NCBI GenBank assembly: GCA_963775825.1
Contig: CAVZKY010000051.1
Coordinates: forward strand, 118,266-182,265
Reading direction: 5' to 3'
Origin: Bog-532 sp963775825
GTDB lineage: Bacteria > Actinomycetota > Actinomycetes > Streptosporangiales > Streptosporangiaceae
Length of the DNA stretch: 64,000 nt
A program made the position numbers and the translations under genes. Every line of letters starts with the position of its first letter. Position 1 is the stretch's first letter. Below are positions 42,651-51,903 of the stretch, piece by piece. The notes beneath the pieces are model-generated. The model saw only the letters and a program-made list of their open reading frames with translations. It did no database searches and was not told the DNA's origin.

Positions 42651-44684
42651 ATGAGATCGGCCGACCGGCCTGCACCCAGGCAGCCGGTACCACGTGACAC
42701 GTCGCAGCGCGGCGACGAGGAGGCGGTTGCGGTGTTCAGTGCCGCGATGGCCGGATTTCAGGAGGGGCTGGAGCGGCAGAGCGCTCTGCGGGCCGAGTTC
42801 ACATTCGAGGATATGCCCCCGCCCAAGCGGCTCGCCCCCCACGCTACCGCGACCGCGGCCACCGTGTCCCGCGAGGGCGCCGATGTGGCCTGGGGCCGCC
42901 TGGTCCTGCTGTACGACCCGGAGGGGCCCGAAGGCTGGCATGGCTGCTACCGGCTGATCAGCTATCTGCGGGCGGAGATCGACCCGGAGATCGCGGCCGA
43001 CCCGATGCTCGGCCAGGTCGGCTGGAGCTGGCTGATCGAGGCCCTGGACGCGGGCACGCCCGGTTACGCCGTCCCGAGCGGGACGGTGACCCGGGTGACG
43101 ACGGAGGGCTTCGGCGGCAAGGCGGACGAAGAACCGGTGCACGGCTACGAGCAGCGGGCCTCCTGGTCTCCGGCGCCCGCGGGCAGGGACCTGGCGGGGC
43201 CGGGCGTTCGCGCCGCCCCCGACGATCCGGAAACGCTGGACATCGCCGCGCACGTCACCGCCTGGTGCGATTCACTGGCCGCCGCGGCTGGGCTGCCGCC
43301 GCTGGCGATCGGCACGCTGCCGCTGCCGCCGCCGGACGGCGGAGCAGAGCCGGCGGCGCCGGTGACCGCAGAGAGCCAGCCCGCCCGGGACGTGGGGCAG
43401 GTCGTGCCCCTGCTCGAGCCGCGGGATGGCCTGCCACCGGTTGTGGAGACCGCCGAAGAGCTCGCCCGGGTGACCCGCGCGATGGCCGAAGGGACCGGCC
43501 CGGTTGCGGTCGACGCCGAGCGCGCGTCCGGTTACCGGTACGGCCACCGTGCCTACCTGGTGCAGTTCCGCCGGGAAGACGCGGGCACCGCGCTCATCGA
43601 CCCGATCACCTGCCCCGACCTGTCCGGCCTGGACGCGGCGCTGGCCGGGACCGAGGCGGTGCTGCACGCGGCGTCGCAGGACCTGCCGTGCCTGTCCGAG
43701 CTGAACTACCGCCCGCGCAGCCTGTTCGACACCGAGCTGGCCGGGCGCCTGCTCGGGTTCCCGCGGGTGGCGCTGGGCACGCTGGTGGAGACCGTGCTCG
43801 GGCTGCACCTGGAGAAGGGGCACTCGGCGGCCGACTGGTCGACCCGGCCGCTCCCCGCGGACTGGCTACGGTACGCCGCGCTGGACGTCGAGGTCCTCAC
43901 CGAGTTGCGGGACGCCCTGGCGGACATGCTGGTCGAGCAGGGCAAGATGGACTGGGCCCGGCAGGAGTTCGCGGCGGTGCTGTCCGCCGCCCCACCGGCC
44001 CCGCGCCCCGATCCGTGGCGCCGCACCTCCGGCATCCACCGGGTCCGGAGCCGGCGCAGCCTCGCGGTCGTCCGTGAGCTATGGGAGCAGCGCGACAAGA
44101 TCGCGCAGGATATGAACCTGTCCCCAGGCCGGGTGCTGCCGGACGCTGCGATCGTGGAGGCAGCCCGGGCACTGCCTACGAGCAACACCACGCTGACCCG
44201 GATACCGGGGTTCACCAGCCGGGTCGCGCGCAGGCATCTGGCGGAGTGGCTCGGTGTGATCCGTCGGGCGCGGGCCCTGCCGGAAAGCGCCCTGCCGGAC
44301 ACGGGCGGGGCCGCGGCCGCCGGTGGGCCGCCGCCGACCCACCGGTGGGCCGAGCGGGACCCCGCCGCCGCGGCGCGGCTCGTGGCCATCCGCGCCACCG
44401 TGGCCGACCTGGCCGCGGCGCACACCATGCCTGCGGAGAACCTGCTCCCGCCGGACGCGCTACGCCGGATCAGCTGGGAGCCACCGGACCCGCCCGATCC
44501 GCTCGCGGTCGAGACGGCGCTGGCCCGGTACGGCGCCCGTCCCTGGCAGCGTGAGCTGACCGCCGGGCCCATCGCCGCCGCGATCGAAGACCCGGTGGCG
44601 CACAGCCCCGATGTGCACGGGCCCGGCGGGGACGGCCCGGCCATCATCCAGCAGGCCGATACCGAGGCTGAGACCGAAGCTTGA
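42651..44684 (+). CDS. DUF3000 fused to ribonuclease D (DEDDy exonuclease with HRDC)
   Basis: A single open frame of 677 residues. Residues 1 to about 215 match DUF3000 (FQEGLERQSALRAEFTFEDM, RLVLLYDPEGPEGWHGCYRL, WSWLIEALDAGTPGYAVPSG). From about 260 on it is RNase D: DEDDy residues in VAVDAERASGYRYGHRAYLV, HAASQDLPCLSEL, FDTELAGRLLGFPRVALGTL and LRYAALDVEVLTEL. It is followed by an HRDC helical domain (VVRELWEQRDKIAQDMNLSP, ARALPTSNTTLTRIPGF). In other actinobacteria these are normally two adjacent genes. The stop codon TGA is formed by the first bases of an inserted element at 44681. RNase D trims stable RNA 3' ends. Confidence 0.85.
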   Translation: MRSADRPAPRQPVPRDTSQRGDEEAVAVFSAAMAGFQEGLERQSALRAEFTFEDMPPPKRLAPHATATAATVSREGADVAWGRLVLLYDPEGPEGWHGCYRLISYLRAEIDPEIAADPMLGQVGWSWLIEALDAGTPGYAVPSGTVTRVTTEGFGGKADEEPVHGYEQRASWSPAPAGRDLAGPGVRAAPDDPETLDIAAHVTAWCDSLAAAAGLPPLAIGTLPLPPPDGGAEPAAPVTAESQPARDVGQVVPLLEPRDGLPPVVETAEELARVTRAMAEGTGPVAVDAERASGYRYGHRAYLVQFRREDAGTALIDPITCPDLSGLDAALAGTEAVLHAASQDLPCLSELNYRPRSLFDTELAGRLLGFPRVALGTLVETVLGLHLEKGHSAADWSTRPLPADWLRYAALDVEVLTELRDALADMLVEQGKMDWARQEFAAVLSAAPPAPRPDPWRRTSGIHRVRSRRSLAVVRELWEQRDKIAQDMNLSPGRVLPDAAIVEAARALPTSNTTLTRIPGFTSRVARRHLAEWLGVIRRARALPESALPDTGGAAAAGGPPPTHRWAERDPAAAARLVAIRATVADLAAAHTMPAENLLPPDALRRISWEPPDPPDPLAVETALARYGARPWQRELTAGPIAAAIEDPVAHSPDVHGPGGDGPAIIQQADTEAETEA

Positions 44685-44742
44685 CATCCTCCCGCGCCTG
44701 AAGGACCAAGGCCGGGGGATTCCAGCTACTACGCCGATGGGA
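44681..44742 (-). mobile_element. Right end / omega-RNA scaffold remnant of an IS200/IS605-type element
   Basis: Read on the minus strand, GGAATCCCCCGGCC, a loop containing CTTCAGG, then GCGGGAGGATGTCAA closely resembles the conserved 3' end of TnpB elements, where GAATCCCC...GGGGAGGATGTCAA forms the last hairpin of the omega RNA. The element end TTGACATCC (plus strand) directly abuts the RNase D coding sequence and supplies its stop codon. The former guide would have been the flank just below 44681. Confidence 0.65.
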
Positions 44743-44960
44743 GCAGCAGTTGAGGTTCGCGGTTCACCGGCCGGGTGATCCCGTAAGCCTCCCCGCGAGT
44801 GAAGGGGGCTGGGGAGGCGGGTGGGGTGCCCCGCCGCGATGTTGATGGCCGCGTTCACGTCCGCGTGGCAATGGTCCCGGCAGCACCGCTTCCTGGGCGG
44901 GGGTGGGGTGCAGCCGGTACCGGGACATGCGAACACACTATCGAATACCGCCGACAATTC
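44743..44960 (-). pseudogene. TnpB C-terminal fragment
   Basis: The minus strand reads FACPGTGC, a gap, then CCRDHCHADVNAAINIAAG, the usual TnpB C-terminal zinc-finger and HADVNAA(R/I)NI signature, and ends VAGIPRP just where the omega-RNA end begins, as in intact elements. The RuvC-like catalytic part upstream is absent: dedA starts at 45023. This is a decayed remnant without a transposase. Confidence 0.72.
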
Positions 44961-45022
44961 CGGGGAGGTGAAGCGGCGTTCCGCCCCGGCCCGAAGACCG
45001 GAGTACCCACGCCGCGATCCTG

Positions 45023-46176
45023 ATGACCTCACCCGCGCTGCCGGGGCTCTTCGGCGCACTGGAGCCGGTGCTCAACCACTACGGGTACCTGGCCGTGGCC
45101 GGGCTGGTCCTGGTGGAGGACTTCGGTATCCCCGTGCCGGGCGAGACCATCTTGATCGCGGCCTCGCTGTACGCGGGCGCGGGCCGGCTGAACGTCGTAC
45201 TGGTGGGCGTGATCGCCACGCTCGCCGCGATCACCGGTGACAACATCGGCTTCGCTATCGGGCACTTCGGCGGCCGGGCACTGGCCCTGCGCTACGGCAA
45301 GTACATATTCCTGACCGCCGAGCGGCTGGACAAGGCCGAGTACTTCTTTGATCGCCACGGCGGCAAGATCATCGTGGCGGCGCGCTTCATCGAGGGGCTC
45401 CGGCAGGCCAACGGCATCGTGGCCGGCATCACCGGCATGCACTGGAAAAAGTTCGTCGTGTTCAACACGCTCGGCGCCGCCTTGTGGGTCGGCGTCTGGG
45501 TCACCCTCGGTTACGTGGCCGGGAACCACATCATCACCATCTACGACCAGATCACGCGTTACTCGCTGTACCTGCTGATCGCGCTGGTGGTGCTCGTCGC
45601 CGCGCTGATCGCGCGGTGGCTGCTGCGGCGGCGGGCCCGGGGCCGGACCAGGGCAGCGTCAGCGGCCCAGGCGTCACCTGAGCCATCAGCGCCCACCGGG
45701 ACTACGGCTTCCCGCGGGGTCTCTGCGTCTCGGGAGACTGAAGAAGCCGCTGAGACCAAGGAGGCCGGGAAGGCCAAGGAGGCCGGAAAAGCCGCTGAAG
45801 CCGCTGAGGCCGGAAAAGCCGGGGAGGCCGCTGAGGCCAAAGGGGCCGGGCAGGCCAAAGAGGCCGTTGAGGCCGGAGAACCGGAGGCCGGGGAGCTGCT
45901 GAGGCCGAGGAGGCCGGGGAGGCCGGAGAGGCCAAGGAGGCGCGTGATACTGCTGAGCCGGCTCCGTCCCAAGCTGGCCAGGCCCAGGACGGCGTGGCCC
46001 AGGACCCGCCCATCCAAGCTGGCCAGGCCCAGGACGGCGTGGCCCAGGACCCGCCAGCCCAAGATGGCCTTACTCAGGACCCCGAGGCTGCCAACGGTGA
46101 GCGAGCGGACCGGACGGCACCGCCGGCGGCAGGCGACCGCGGAACGCCAGGTCAATCGCGGCGCGGCAGCTCGTAG
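45023..46176 (+). CDS. DedA-family membrane protein with long acidic repeat tail, frameshifted in tail
   Basis: Residues 1-205 form a complete DedA protein: HYGYLAVAGLVLVEDFGIPV, PGETILIAASLYAGAGRLN, IGFAIGHFGGRALALRYGKY, the GG-rich FFDRHGGKIIVAARFIEGLR motif, and two C-terminal spans. DedA proteins are polyprenyl-phosphate or phospholipid flippases in the cytoplasmic membrane. A hydrophilic tail follows, with ETKEAGKAKEAGKAAEAAEA repeats. After a break near 45895 it continues AEAEEAGEAGEAKEARDTAE and a 15-residue repeat (QAGQAQDGVAQDPP). The correct frame ends at 46176. An extended acidic tail of nearly 180 residues is unusual for the family. Confidence 0.85.
45970..46059. repeat. 45-bp tandem repeat in the dedA tail
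   Basis: Two copies (45970-46014, 46015-46059) that differ only at their last bases, with a degenerate third. Each encodes 15 residues of the acidic tail (QAGQAQDGVAQDPP). Confidence 0.88.
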
Positions 46177-47132
46177 CGCTCCAGCCCGGCGAGCGTGCTC
46201 TCCCCGGCCTGAAGGACCCAGAAGCCGGCCTTGGGCAGGGAAGGGTCGCTGGGCGGCTTGGCCCCGAGATATTCACACGCCCCGCCGAGCAGCTGCGGGA
46301 TGTTCTCCCCGTGCGCGCAGACGAGCGTCGGCACGCCATCGGCGAGGAGCCGCGCGACATCAGTGACCGGATGATCAGGGCTCGTTCGCGCCGAATAAGC
46401 CTGGGCACGGTCGGGCACTGTGAGCGTGTGGTCCACCTCAATCGGCGCCCCGATGTGCGCAGCGTAGGGCGCCACCGTTTCGGTGCAGCGGACCGCAGGC
46501 GAGCTGACGATGCGAACGGGATCGAAGCAGGCGAGCAGCGGGACAAGGGCCAGCGCCTCGGCCTGGCCCTTGCGGTCGAGCGGGCGGAGCAGGTCGTCGC
46601 CGTCCCAGTCGTGCTTATCGCCCGCGGACGCATGCCGCATGATGACCAGCGCGGCCGTCCGGTAGGGCCACTTCGCAAAATCGCCGAGCACCACGGCGTC
46701 GTCGGCGTAGGAGAGCCGTTCGTAGGCGCGCGGGAGGCTGAGCCACTCGAACCCGTCGACCTCATCGTTCGGGGTGAACGACGAGGCAAGGCCAGGGCCA
46801 TCCATCGGGTGCGCGGCCGCCCAGTAGTGCACGCACTTGGGCCGCCCGCTGGCCAGGTACTGGACGGTCTGCAGGCGCCGGCCAAGGACCGGGCGCAGGC
46901 CGGTCTCCTCGACCGTCTCGCGCACGGCGGTCTGCGGCAGCATCTCGCCCGGCTCGCGCTTGCCCTTGGCCAGCGACCAGTCATCGCGCCGTGGGCGGTG
47001 GATGAGGAGCACCTCCGGGCCGTCCGGACCGCGCCGCCAGACGATCGCGCCTGCGGCCTCGATCACGTCCGGCCCGAGCCAGCCACCGGAGGGTGTCCCC
47101 GGCCGGGGTGCGGGAGCCGGGGGATCAGCCAT
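46152..47132 (-). CDS. mutT1: NUDIX hydrolase fused to histidine phosphatase (MutT1-type)
   Basis: A 326-residue two-domain protein. The N-terminal Nudix domain has the box GKREPGEMLPQTAVRETVEE followed by TG (near residue 60). The C-terminal histidine-phosphatase domain starts with VIMRHASAGDKHDWDGDD and has RIVSSPAVRCTETV and LVCAHGENIPQLLGG. This is the actinobacterial MutT1 layout, which hydrolyses 8-oxo-(d)GTP and diadenosine polyphosphates. The start overlaps the ppk stop by eight bases, a common gene pair in this phylum. Confidence 0.92.
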   Translation of the reverse strand: MADPPAPAPRPGTPSGGWLGPDVIEAAGAIVWRRGPDGPEVLLIHRPRRDDWSLAKGKREPGEMLPQTAVRETVEETGLRPVLGRRLQTVQYLASGRPKCVHYWAAAHPMDGPGLASSFTPNDEVDGFEWLSLPRAYERLSYADDAVVLGDFAKWPYRTAALVIMRHASAGDKHDWDGDDLLRPLDRKGQAEALALVPLLACFDPVRIVSSPAVRCTETVAPYAAHIGAPIEVDHTLTVPDRAQAYSARTSPDHPVTDVARLLADGVPTLVCAHGENIPQLLGGACEYLGAKPPSDPSLPKAGFWVLQAGESTLAGLERYELPRRD

Positions 47133-49500
47133 CGGCGGCTCGCAGGCGACGGTCCCCGATGAGCATGGCCTGGATGTCTCGGAGCCGCTCACCGTGGGGC
47201 CCGCGGCCCCGCCGGGTCCAGGTCCCGTCGGCGTCCAGCCACCACGAGGCCGTCTCGTCGGACATACCCAGCTTCAGCAGTCGCCGCAGTTCCCGGGCAT
47301 GCCCGCGATCGGTGACCCGCACGATCGTTTCCACCCGGCGGTCAAGGTTCCGGTGCATCATGTCGGGGCTGCCCAGCCACACCTCGCCGAGCGCGTCGGG
47401 GTCGGCTTCGCCGTCCGCCCCGGTGCCGAAGGCGTAGACCCGCGAGTGTTCCAGGAAGCGGCCCAGGATGCTGCGCACGCGGACGGTTTCCGACAGCCCC
47501 GGGACGCCCGGGCGCAGCGTGCAGATTCCGCGGATCCACAGGTCGATCGGCACTCCGGCCTGCGACGCCTGGTACAGCGCGTCGACGACCACCTCGTCGA
47601 TGAGCGCGTTGCACTTGAACTGGATCCGGGAAGATTTTCCGGCCCGCTGGCGATCCGCCTGGTGCGCGATCCGTCCGACCAGACCCGCGCGCAGTGATTC
47701 CGGCGCGACCAGGAGCTGCTGGTAGGAGTCCTGGCGGCTGTACCCGGTGAGGTGGTTGAAGAGGTCAGTGACATCCTCGCCCACGGTCGGGTCGGCAGTC
47801 AGCAGGCCAATGTCCTCATACAGCCGGGCCGTCGCCGGGTTGTAGTTGCCGGTGCCGAGATGGCAGTAGCGCAGCAGCGTTCCATCGGCCTCTTCCCGGA
47901 CGATGAGCAGGACCTTGCAGTGGGTCTTCAGGCCGACGAAGCCGTAGACGACGTGGCAGCCCGCTTCCTCCAGCTTCCTGGCCCAGGCGATGTTGGCCCG
48001 CTCGTCGCCGCGGGCCTTGATCTCGACCACCACGACCACCTGCTTGCCGAGTTCGGCCGCGTCGATCAGCGCGTCCACGATCGGCGAGTCGCCGCTGGTG
48101 CGGTACAGGGTCTGCTTGATGGCCAGCACGTTCGGATCGGCCGCCGCCGCCTCGATGAGCCGCTCGACGCTGGTGGTGAACGACTCGTACGGGTGGTGAA
48201 CCAGGACGTCGTGCTCACGGAGGGCGGCGAAGATGTCCGTGTCTTTGGGGATCGCGGATGATGAGGGCACGAACGGCGGGTACCGCAGCTCGCCGATGTC
48301 GAGGTCCGCGATCGCGTTCAGACCGGACAGGTCCAGCGGCCCCGGCACCCGGTACACCGCACGGCGGTCCACCTCAAGCTCGGTGACCAGCCGGTCCAGC
48401 ACGTCGCTGGACATCGAGTCCTCCACCTCGAGCCGGACCGCGGGGTCGAAGCGCCGCCGGAGCAGCTCCCGCTCCAGGGCCTGCAGCAGATCCTCCGTGA
48501 CATCCTCGTCCACCTCCAGGTCCCGGACCCGGGTGACCCGGAAGACATGCTGCTCCAGGATGTCCAGGCCCGCGAACAGCTGGTGCAGGTGCGCGGCGAT
48601 GACGTCCTCGATGGGCACGAACCGCTGCGGGGAGACGGCGAGGAACCGGGGCAGCAGCGGGGGAACCTTGACCCGGGCGAACATCGTTGTTCCGGTCCGC
48701 GGGTCGGCGACCATGACGGCCAGGTTGAGAGACAGGCCGGAGATGAAGGGAAACGGATGCGCCGGGTCCACGACCAGCGGCGTCAGCACCGGGTAGATGC
48801 GCTCGTGGAACAGTTCCCGCAAGTTGGCCCGCTCGTCCGAGGACAGCTCCTTCCAGCGGAGCAGCTCGATGCCGTTGGCACTGAGGGCGGGCAGAATCCG
48901 GTCGATGAAGCAGGCCGCATGGCGCGCGGTCAGCTTGCCCGCCAGCTCGAGGGTCCCGTTGAGCACCTGGCCCGGAAGCTGGACGCTGACCCCCTCGACC
49001 GGGAGGCCCGCGGCCATCCGCCGCATCAGGCCAGCCACCCGGACCATGAAAAATTCGTCCAGGTTGCTGGCGAATATGGCCAGAAACCGGACGCGCTCGA
49101 GCAGCGGGACGCTCTCGTCCTCGGCCAGCTCCAGCACCCGCTGGTTGAACCGGAGCCAGCTTTCCTCCCGGTCCAGGTAACGCTTCGCGGGAAGCGGGGG
49201 AAGATCCGCCGGGCTGGGCCCTGCGGCGTCGTCCTGGCCGTTGTGGCTGGATTTGGACTTGTGGCTGCTGCGGTTATCGGGGCGGGCGTGATTGGCAGCG
49301 GCAGCGTGGCCGTTGTGCCGGCTGCCGCTTTTCCGGGTCTTGCGATACTCGGGTACCGGCGCGATGCCTTCCGGCGCCTCGCGGCTCGCGGTCACCGGCG
49401 GCATCTCATCACGCACCTCACCGTGCACTGCCGCTTCTCTGGTTTCCCCCTCCGGACCGGTGTCAACGCCTCCGAGGAGGCCACGCTCGCCGTCGCTCAT
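47125..49500 (-). CDS. ppk: Polyphosphate kinase 1
   Basis: A 791-residue PPK1, which polymerises ATP gamma-phosphate into inorganic polyphosphate. A variable basic N-terminal extension (about 95 residues) precedes the catalytic core from RYLDREESWLRFNQRVLELA. Key regions are FPFISGLSLNLAVMVADPRT, HHPYESFTTSVERLIEAAA, AIKQTLYRTSGDSPIVDALI, LKTHCKVLLIVREEADGTLL (autophosphorylated histidine in HCK) and YCHLGTGNYNPATARLYEDI. The gene is intact and cotranscribed with mutT1. Confidence 0.95.
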   Translation of the reverse strand: MSDGERGLLGGVDTGPEGETREAAVHGEVRDEMPPVTASREAPEGIAPVPEYRKTRKSGSRHNGHAAAANHARPDNRSSHKSKSSHNGQDDAAGPSPADLPPLPAKRYLDREESWLRFNQRVLELAEDESVPLLERVRFLAIFASNLDEFFMVRVAGLMRRMAAGLPVEGVSVQLPGQVLNGTLELAGKLTARHAACFIDRILPALSANGIELLRWKELSSDERANLRELFHERIYPVLTPLVVDPAHPFPFISGLSLNLAVMVADPRTGTTMFARVKVPPLLPRFLAVSPQRFVPIEDVIAAHLHQLFAGLDILEQHVFRVTRVRDLEVDEDVTEDLLQALERELLRRRFDPAVRLEVEDSMSSDVLDRLVTELEVDRRAVYRVPGPLDLSGLNAIADLDIGELRYPPFVPSSSAIPKDTDIFAALREHDVLVHHPYESFTTSVERLIEAAAADPNVLAIKQTLYRTSGDSPIVDALIDAAELGKQVVVVVEIKARGDERANIAWARKLEEAGCHVVYGFVGLKTHCKVLLIVREEADGTLLRYCHLGTGNYNPATARLYEDIGLLTADPTVGEDVTDLFNHLTGYSRQDSYQQLLVAPESLRAGLVGRIAHQADRQRAGKSSRIQFKCNALIDEVVVDALYQASQAGVPIDLWIRGICTLRPGVPGLSETVRVRSILGRFLEHSRVYAFGTGADGEADPDALGEVWLGSPDMMHRNLDRRVETIVRVTDRGHARELRRLLKLGMSDETASWWLDADGTWTRRGRGPHGERLRDIQAMLIGDRRLRAADG

Positions 49501-49758
49501 GCTCCCATTGTCACAGGCATGTGATCCACCGAGAACCCCCGAGGCAAGTAACGCTAAGTAGTGAAGCTCCGGTTACAAGACGTTATCAGCCGCAAACGAT
49601 GACATGCCGATCCCGGTCGCCTGGCCAGTGATCAGGCCGGCCAGCGCCAGCACATCCGGCATCGCATCGCTCGACTACAAAGAGCAGCGGGCAATCCCGC
49701 TTCGTAACGGCACAGCGCAGCGGCGTCGTAAGGACCACCAATTGCCTATCATGCTGGT

Positions 49759-50751
49759 GTGCTTTCAGGTGAACGCGGCTCGGATGACGTTCCAGAGGCG
49801 CGAGGTACCCGGCGTGATCCGCCCCGGCCCGGCGCCTTTATCCTTCCGCGCCCCGGCGCCGGAGTGGTGGCGGTAGACGCGCCCGGCCAGGGAGCAGGGT
49901 ACTGGGCGGGCGGCCCCTCCGCAGTGCTCGCGGACGGGGAGATCTTCCTCGCGTACCGGCTGCGGCGGCCACTAGGCCACGGCCGAGGGTACGCCGTAGC
50001 GGTCGCGCGCTCCACCGACGGAGAGCGCTTTGACCCGGTGACCATGATCTACAAGGAAGAAATGGCCACCGACTCCCTGGAGCGCCCCTATCTGGTGCGG
50101 ACCCCGGACGGTTCCTGGCGGCTGTACCTGAGCTGTGCGACGCCGGGCACGAAGCACTGGCGGGTCGAGGTGGTCGAGGCGGCCCACCCGGCCGAGTTCG
50201 ATTCGCGGCGCAGTTACGTCGTGCTGCCAGGTGACTCGAAGAAGGGCGTCAAGGACCCGGTGATCGTCCGGCGCGGCGACGAGTGGGACATGTGGGTCAC
50301 CTGCCATCCGCTGGACGACCCTGCGGAGGCCGACCAGATGGTCACCGAATACGCCTGCAGCACGGACGGCATCAACTGGACATGGGATGGGGTCGCGCTC
50401 AGCGGGCGGCCAGGCCACTGGGACTCGCGGGGTGCGCGGGTCACATCGGTCTGTTGCGACGGGGACACAATCGTGGCCTACTACGACGGCCGGGCCAGCG
50501 CGGCGGAAAACTACGAGGAGCGAACCGGTGTCGCTACCGGCACAGAGCCCACGGTGCTGGCCGCCGTGGGCACCGAGCCGCTCGCGTGGTCGCCGTATCA
50601 CGGCGGCGGCCTTCGGTACCTGGACCTGCTGTCACTCCCGGATGGCCGCACGCGCCTTTACTACGAGATGACGCGGCCCGACGGCGCCCACGACCTGCGC
50701 ACCGAGCTGCAGGTAGTCCGGTTCGCCAGCCCGTACGGGCTGGTCAGCTGT
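49759..50751 (+). CDS. Beta-propeller (GH43/GH32-like fold) protein
   Basis: About 330 residues with repeated blade motifs: GGPSAVLADGEIFLAYRLRR, GRGYAVAVARSTDGERFDPV, LERPYLVRTPDGSWRLYLSC, VKDPVIVRRGDEWDMWVTCH and YLDLLSLPDGRTRLYYEMTR. These suggest a five-bladed propeller as in GH43/62/130-type glycosidases. GTG 49759 is the first start; GTG 49864 is an alternative. No stop occurs where the fold should end: the frame stays open to 51627 through the opposing sulfotransferase gene, so the end given is where propeller-like sequence stops. Function unknown. Confidence 0.7.
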
Positions 50752-51903
50752 TCCCGCCGGTGTCCCGCGGGCCGCTTGTCCCGACCGCCGGTCACCGACG
50801 CGGCGACGCCGCCTCCCTGGGCTCCGGTGCGCCGTTCTCCCTGGGCTCCGATGCGCCGTTGCCTGTTCCCCGGAAGCCCGGCCTCCGCCCGGCTGGACGG
50901 GCCGGCCGTTCTTGGCCTGCGCCTGTCCCTCCGGCCGGGCCCCGACCATCCCACCGGAACGGTCACGCGGCGTCCGCCAGTCACTGAAGTCCGCGCCGAG
51001 GACCCGTTCGAGCAGTTCCAGGTCGGCCTGGAACCGCGGGATGAGTTCCTGGCGCTGCTGCCAGCTGAGCGGCTGCCGTTCACGGTTGTCGCGCTGCAGG
51101 AACTGTTCCATCCGGGCCGTCAGGCCGGCCGCCGCCGAACCCGGGAGGAACCGGCCCACCGCCGAGCCCGCCCGCAGGGTCTGGGCGACCGCCCGGTGCG
51201 CGAGGGTCGCCTCGGGATGCGCGGTGACGTTCTGCCGCGGGATCTCGGTGACAAGCCCCTTTTCCACACCCAGGAAATCGAAGATGCTGTCGAGGGTGGC
51301 GGCGGGGTCATCCACCAGCTGGCGGTACCGGATAACGAGGACCTGCTCACGGGGGAACATCGTGAAGATGCGCTCGAGCTGCTCGCCGTACCGCCCGAGC
51401 CCGGTGTAGTGCCAGAACGAGGCCCAGCCCGCGGCGATGCGGCGCTCCTCCTCCCCGCACGCCTGGACGAAGTCGCCGATTGGCTCAAGCCCGGCCGACC
51501 AGAGATGGGTCCAGTTCGAATGGGCGCGCTCGACCGGATCCCGGATGATCGCGATAAGCCTGGCGTCCGGGATCAGATCCCGGATTCGGCGCATGGCGTC
51601 GGGGTCGTACATGTACAGCGGCGTTGACTCGCCGCGCCGCGTTCCGTCCGGAGCGGCATCGAAGAGGGCCTCGTAGTCTTGCCGCTTCCACACGTGCTCC
51701 CGGTAGGTCAGCGCGTCACCGGGGCCGCCCCGGGTGGGTGGCGGCCCGTCACTGAGGAAGAACTTTGGCTCCTTGATCGGCGACATGTAGAGCGCCGGAT
51801 GACTGGCGAGGGCTGCGTGCAGCGCCGTGGTACCCGCCTTCGGCGCACCGATCACCAGGAAGTTTGGCAGTGCCACGGGCCTCCTCAGCAGGCAAGACTC
51901 CAT
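50632..51903 (-). CDS. Sulfotransferase
   Basis: The N-terminal 305 residues are a PAPS-dependent sulfotransferase. The 5'-phosphosulfate loop is FLVIGAPKAGTTALHAALAS (residue 14 on). The 3'-phosphate site is LIAIIRDPVERAHSNWTHLW, and other blocks are EPKFFLSDG, FDFLGVEKGLVTEIP and LERVLGADFSDWRTP. Normal members end there. The last 115 residues are low-complexity, include a duplicated HRSPGRTA segment and overlap the opposing propeller gene, so the native stop has probably been lost. A ribosome-binding site is not obvious; a shorter start at MPNFLVIG-like positions is possible. The acceptor is unknown. Confidence 0.85.
   Translation of the reverse strand: MESCLLRRPVALPNFLVIGAPKAGTTALHAALASHPALYMSPIKEPKFFLSDGPPPTRGGPGDALTYREHVWKRQDYEALFDAAPDGTRRGESTPLYMYDPDAMRRIRDLIPDARLIAIIRDPVERAHSNWTHLWSAGLEPIGDFVQACGEEERRIAAGWASFWHYTGLGRYGEQLERIFTMFPREQVLVIRYRQLVDDPAATLDSIFDFLGVEKGLVTEIPRQNVTAHPEATLAHRAVAQTLRAGSAVGRFLPGSAAAGLTARMEQFLQRDNRERQPLSWQQRQELIPRFQADLELLERVLGADFSDWRTPRDRSGGMVGARPEGQAQAKNGRPVQPGGGRASGEQATAHRSPGRTAHRSPGRRRRRVGDRRSGQAARGTPAGTADQPVRAGEPDYLQLGAQVVGAVGPRHLVVKARAAIRE
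50815..50862. repeat. 24-bp tandem repeat
   Basis: Two 24-bp copies (CCCTGGGCTCCGGTGCGCCG plus TTCT, one mismatch) in the overlap between the propeller and sulfotransferase frames, in frame for both. Confidence 0.85.

Noticed and set aside
49501..49758. Possible tRNA or small RNA gene between ppk and the propeller gene
   Set aside because: No cloverleaf, no T-loop consensus and no strong hairpin could be found by eye.
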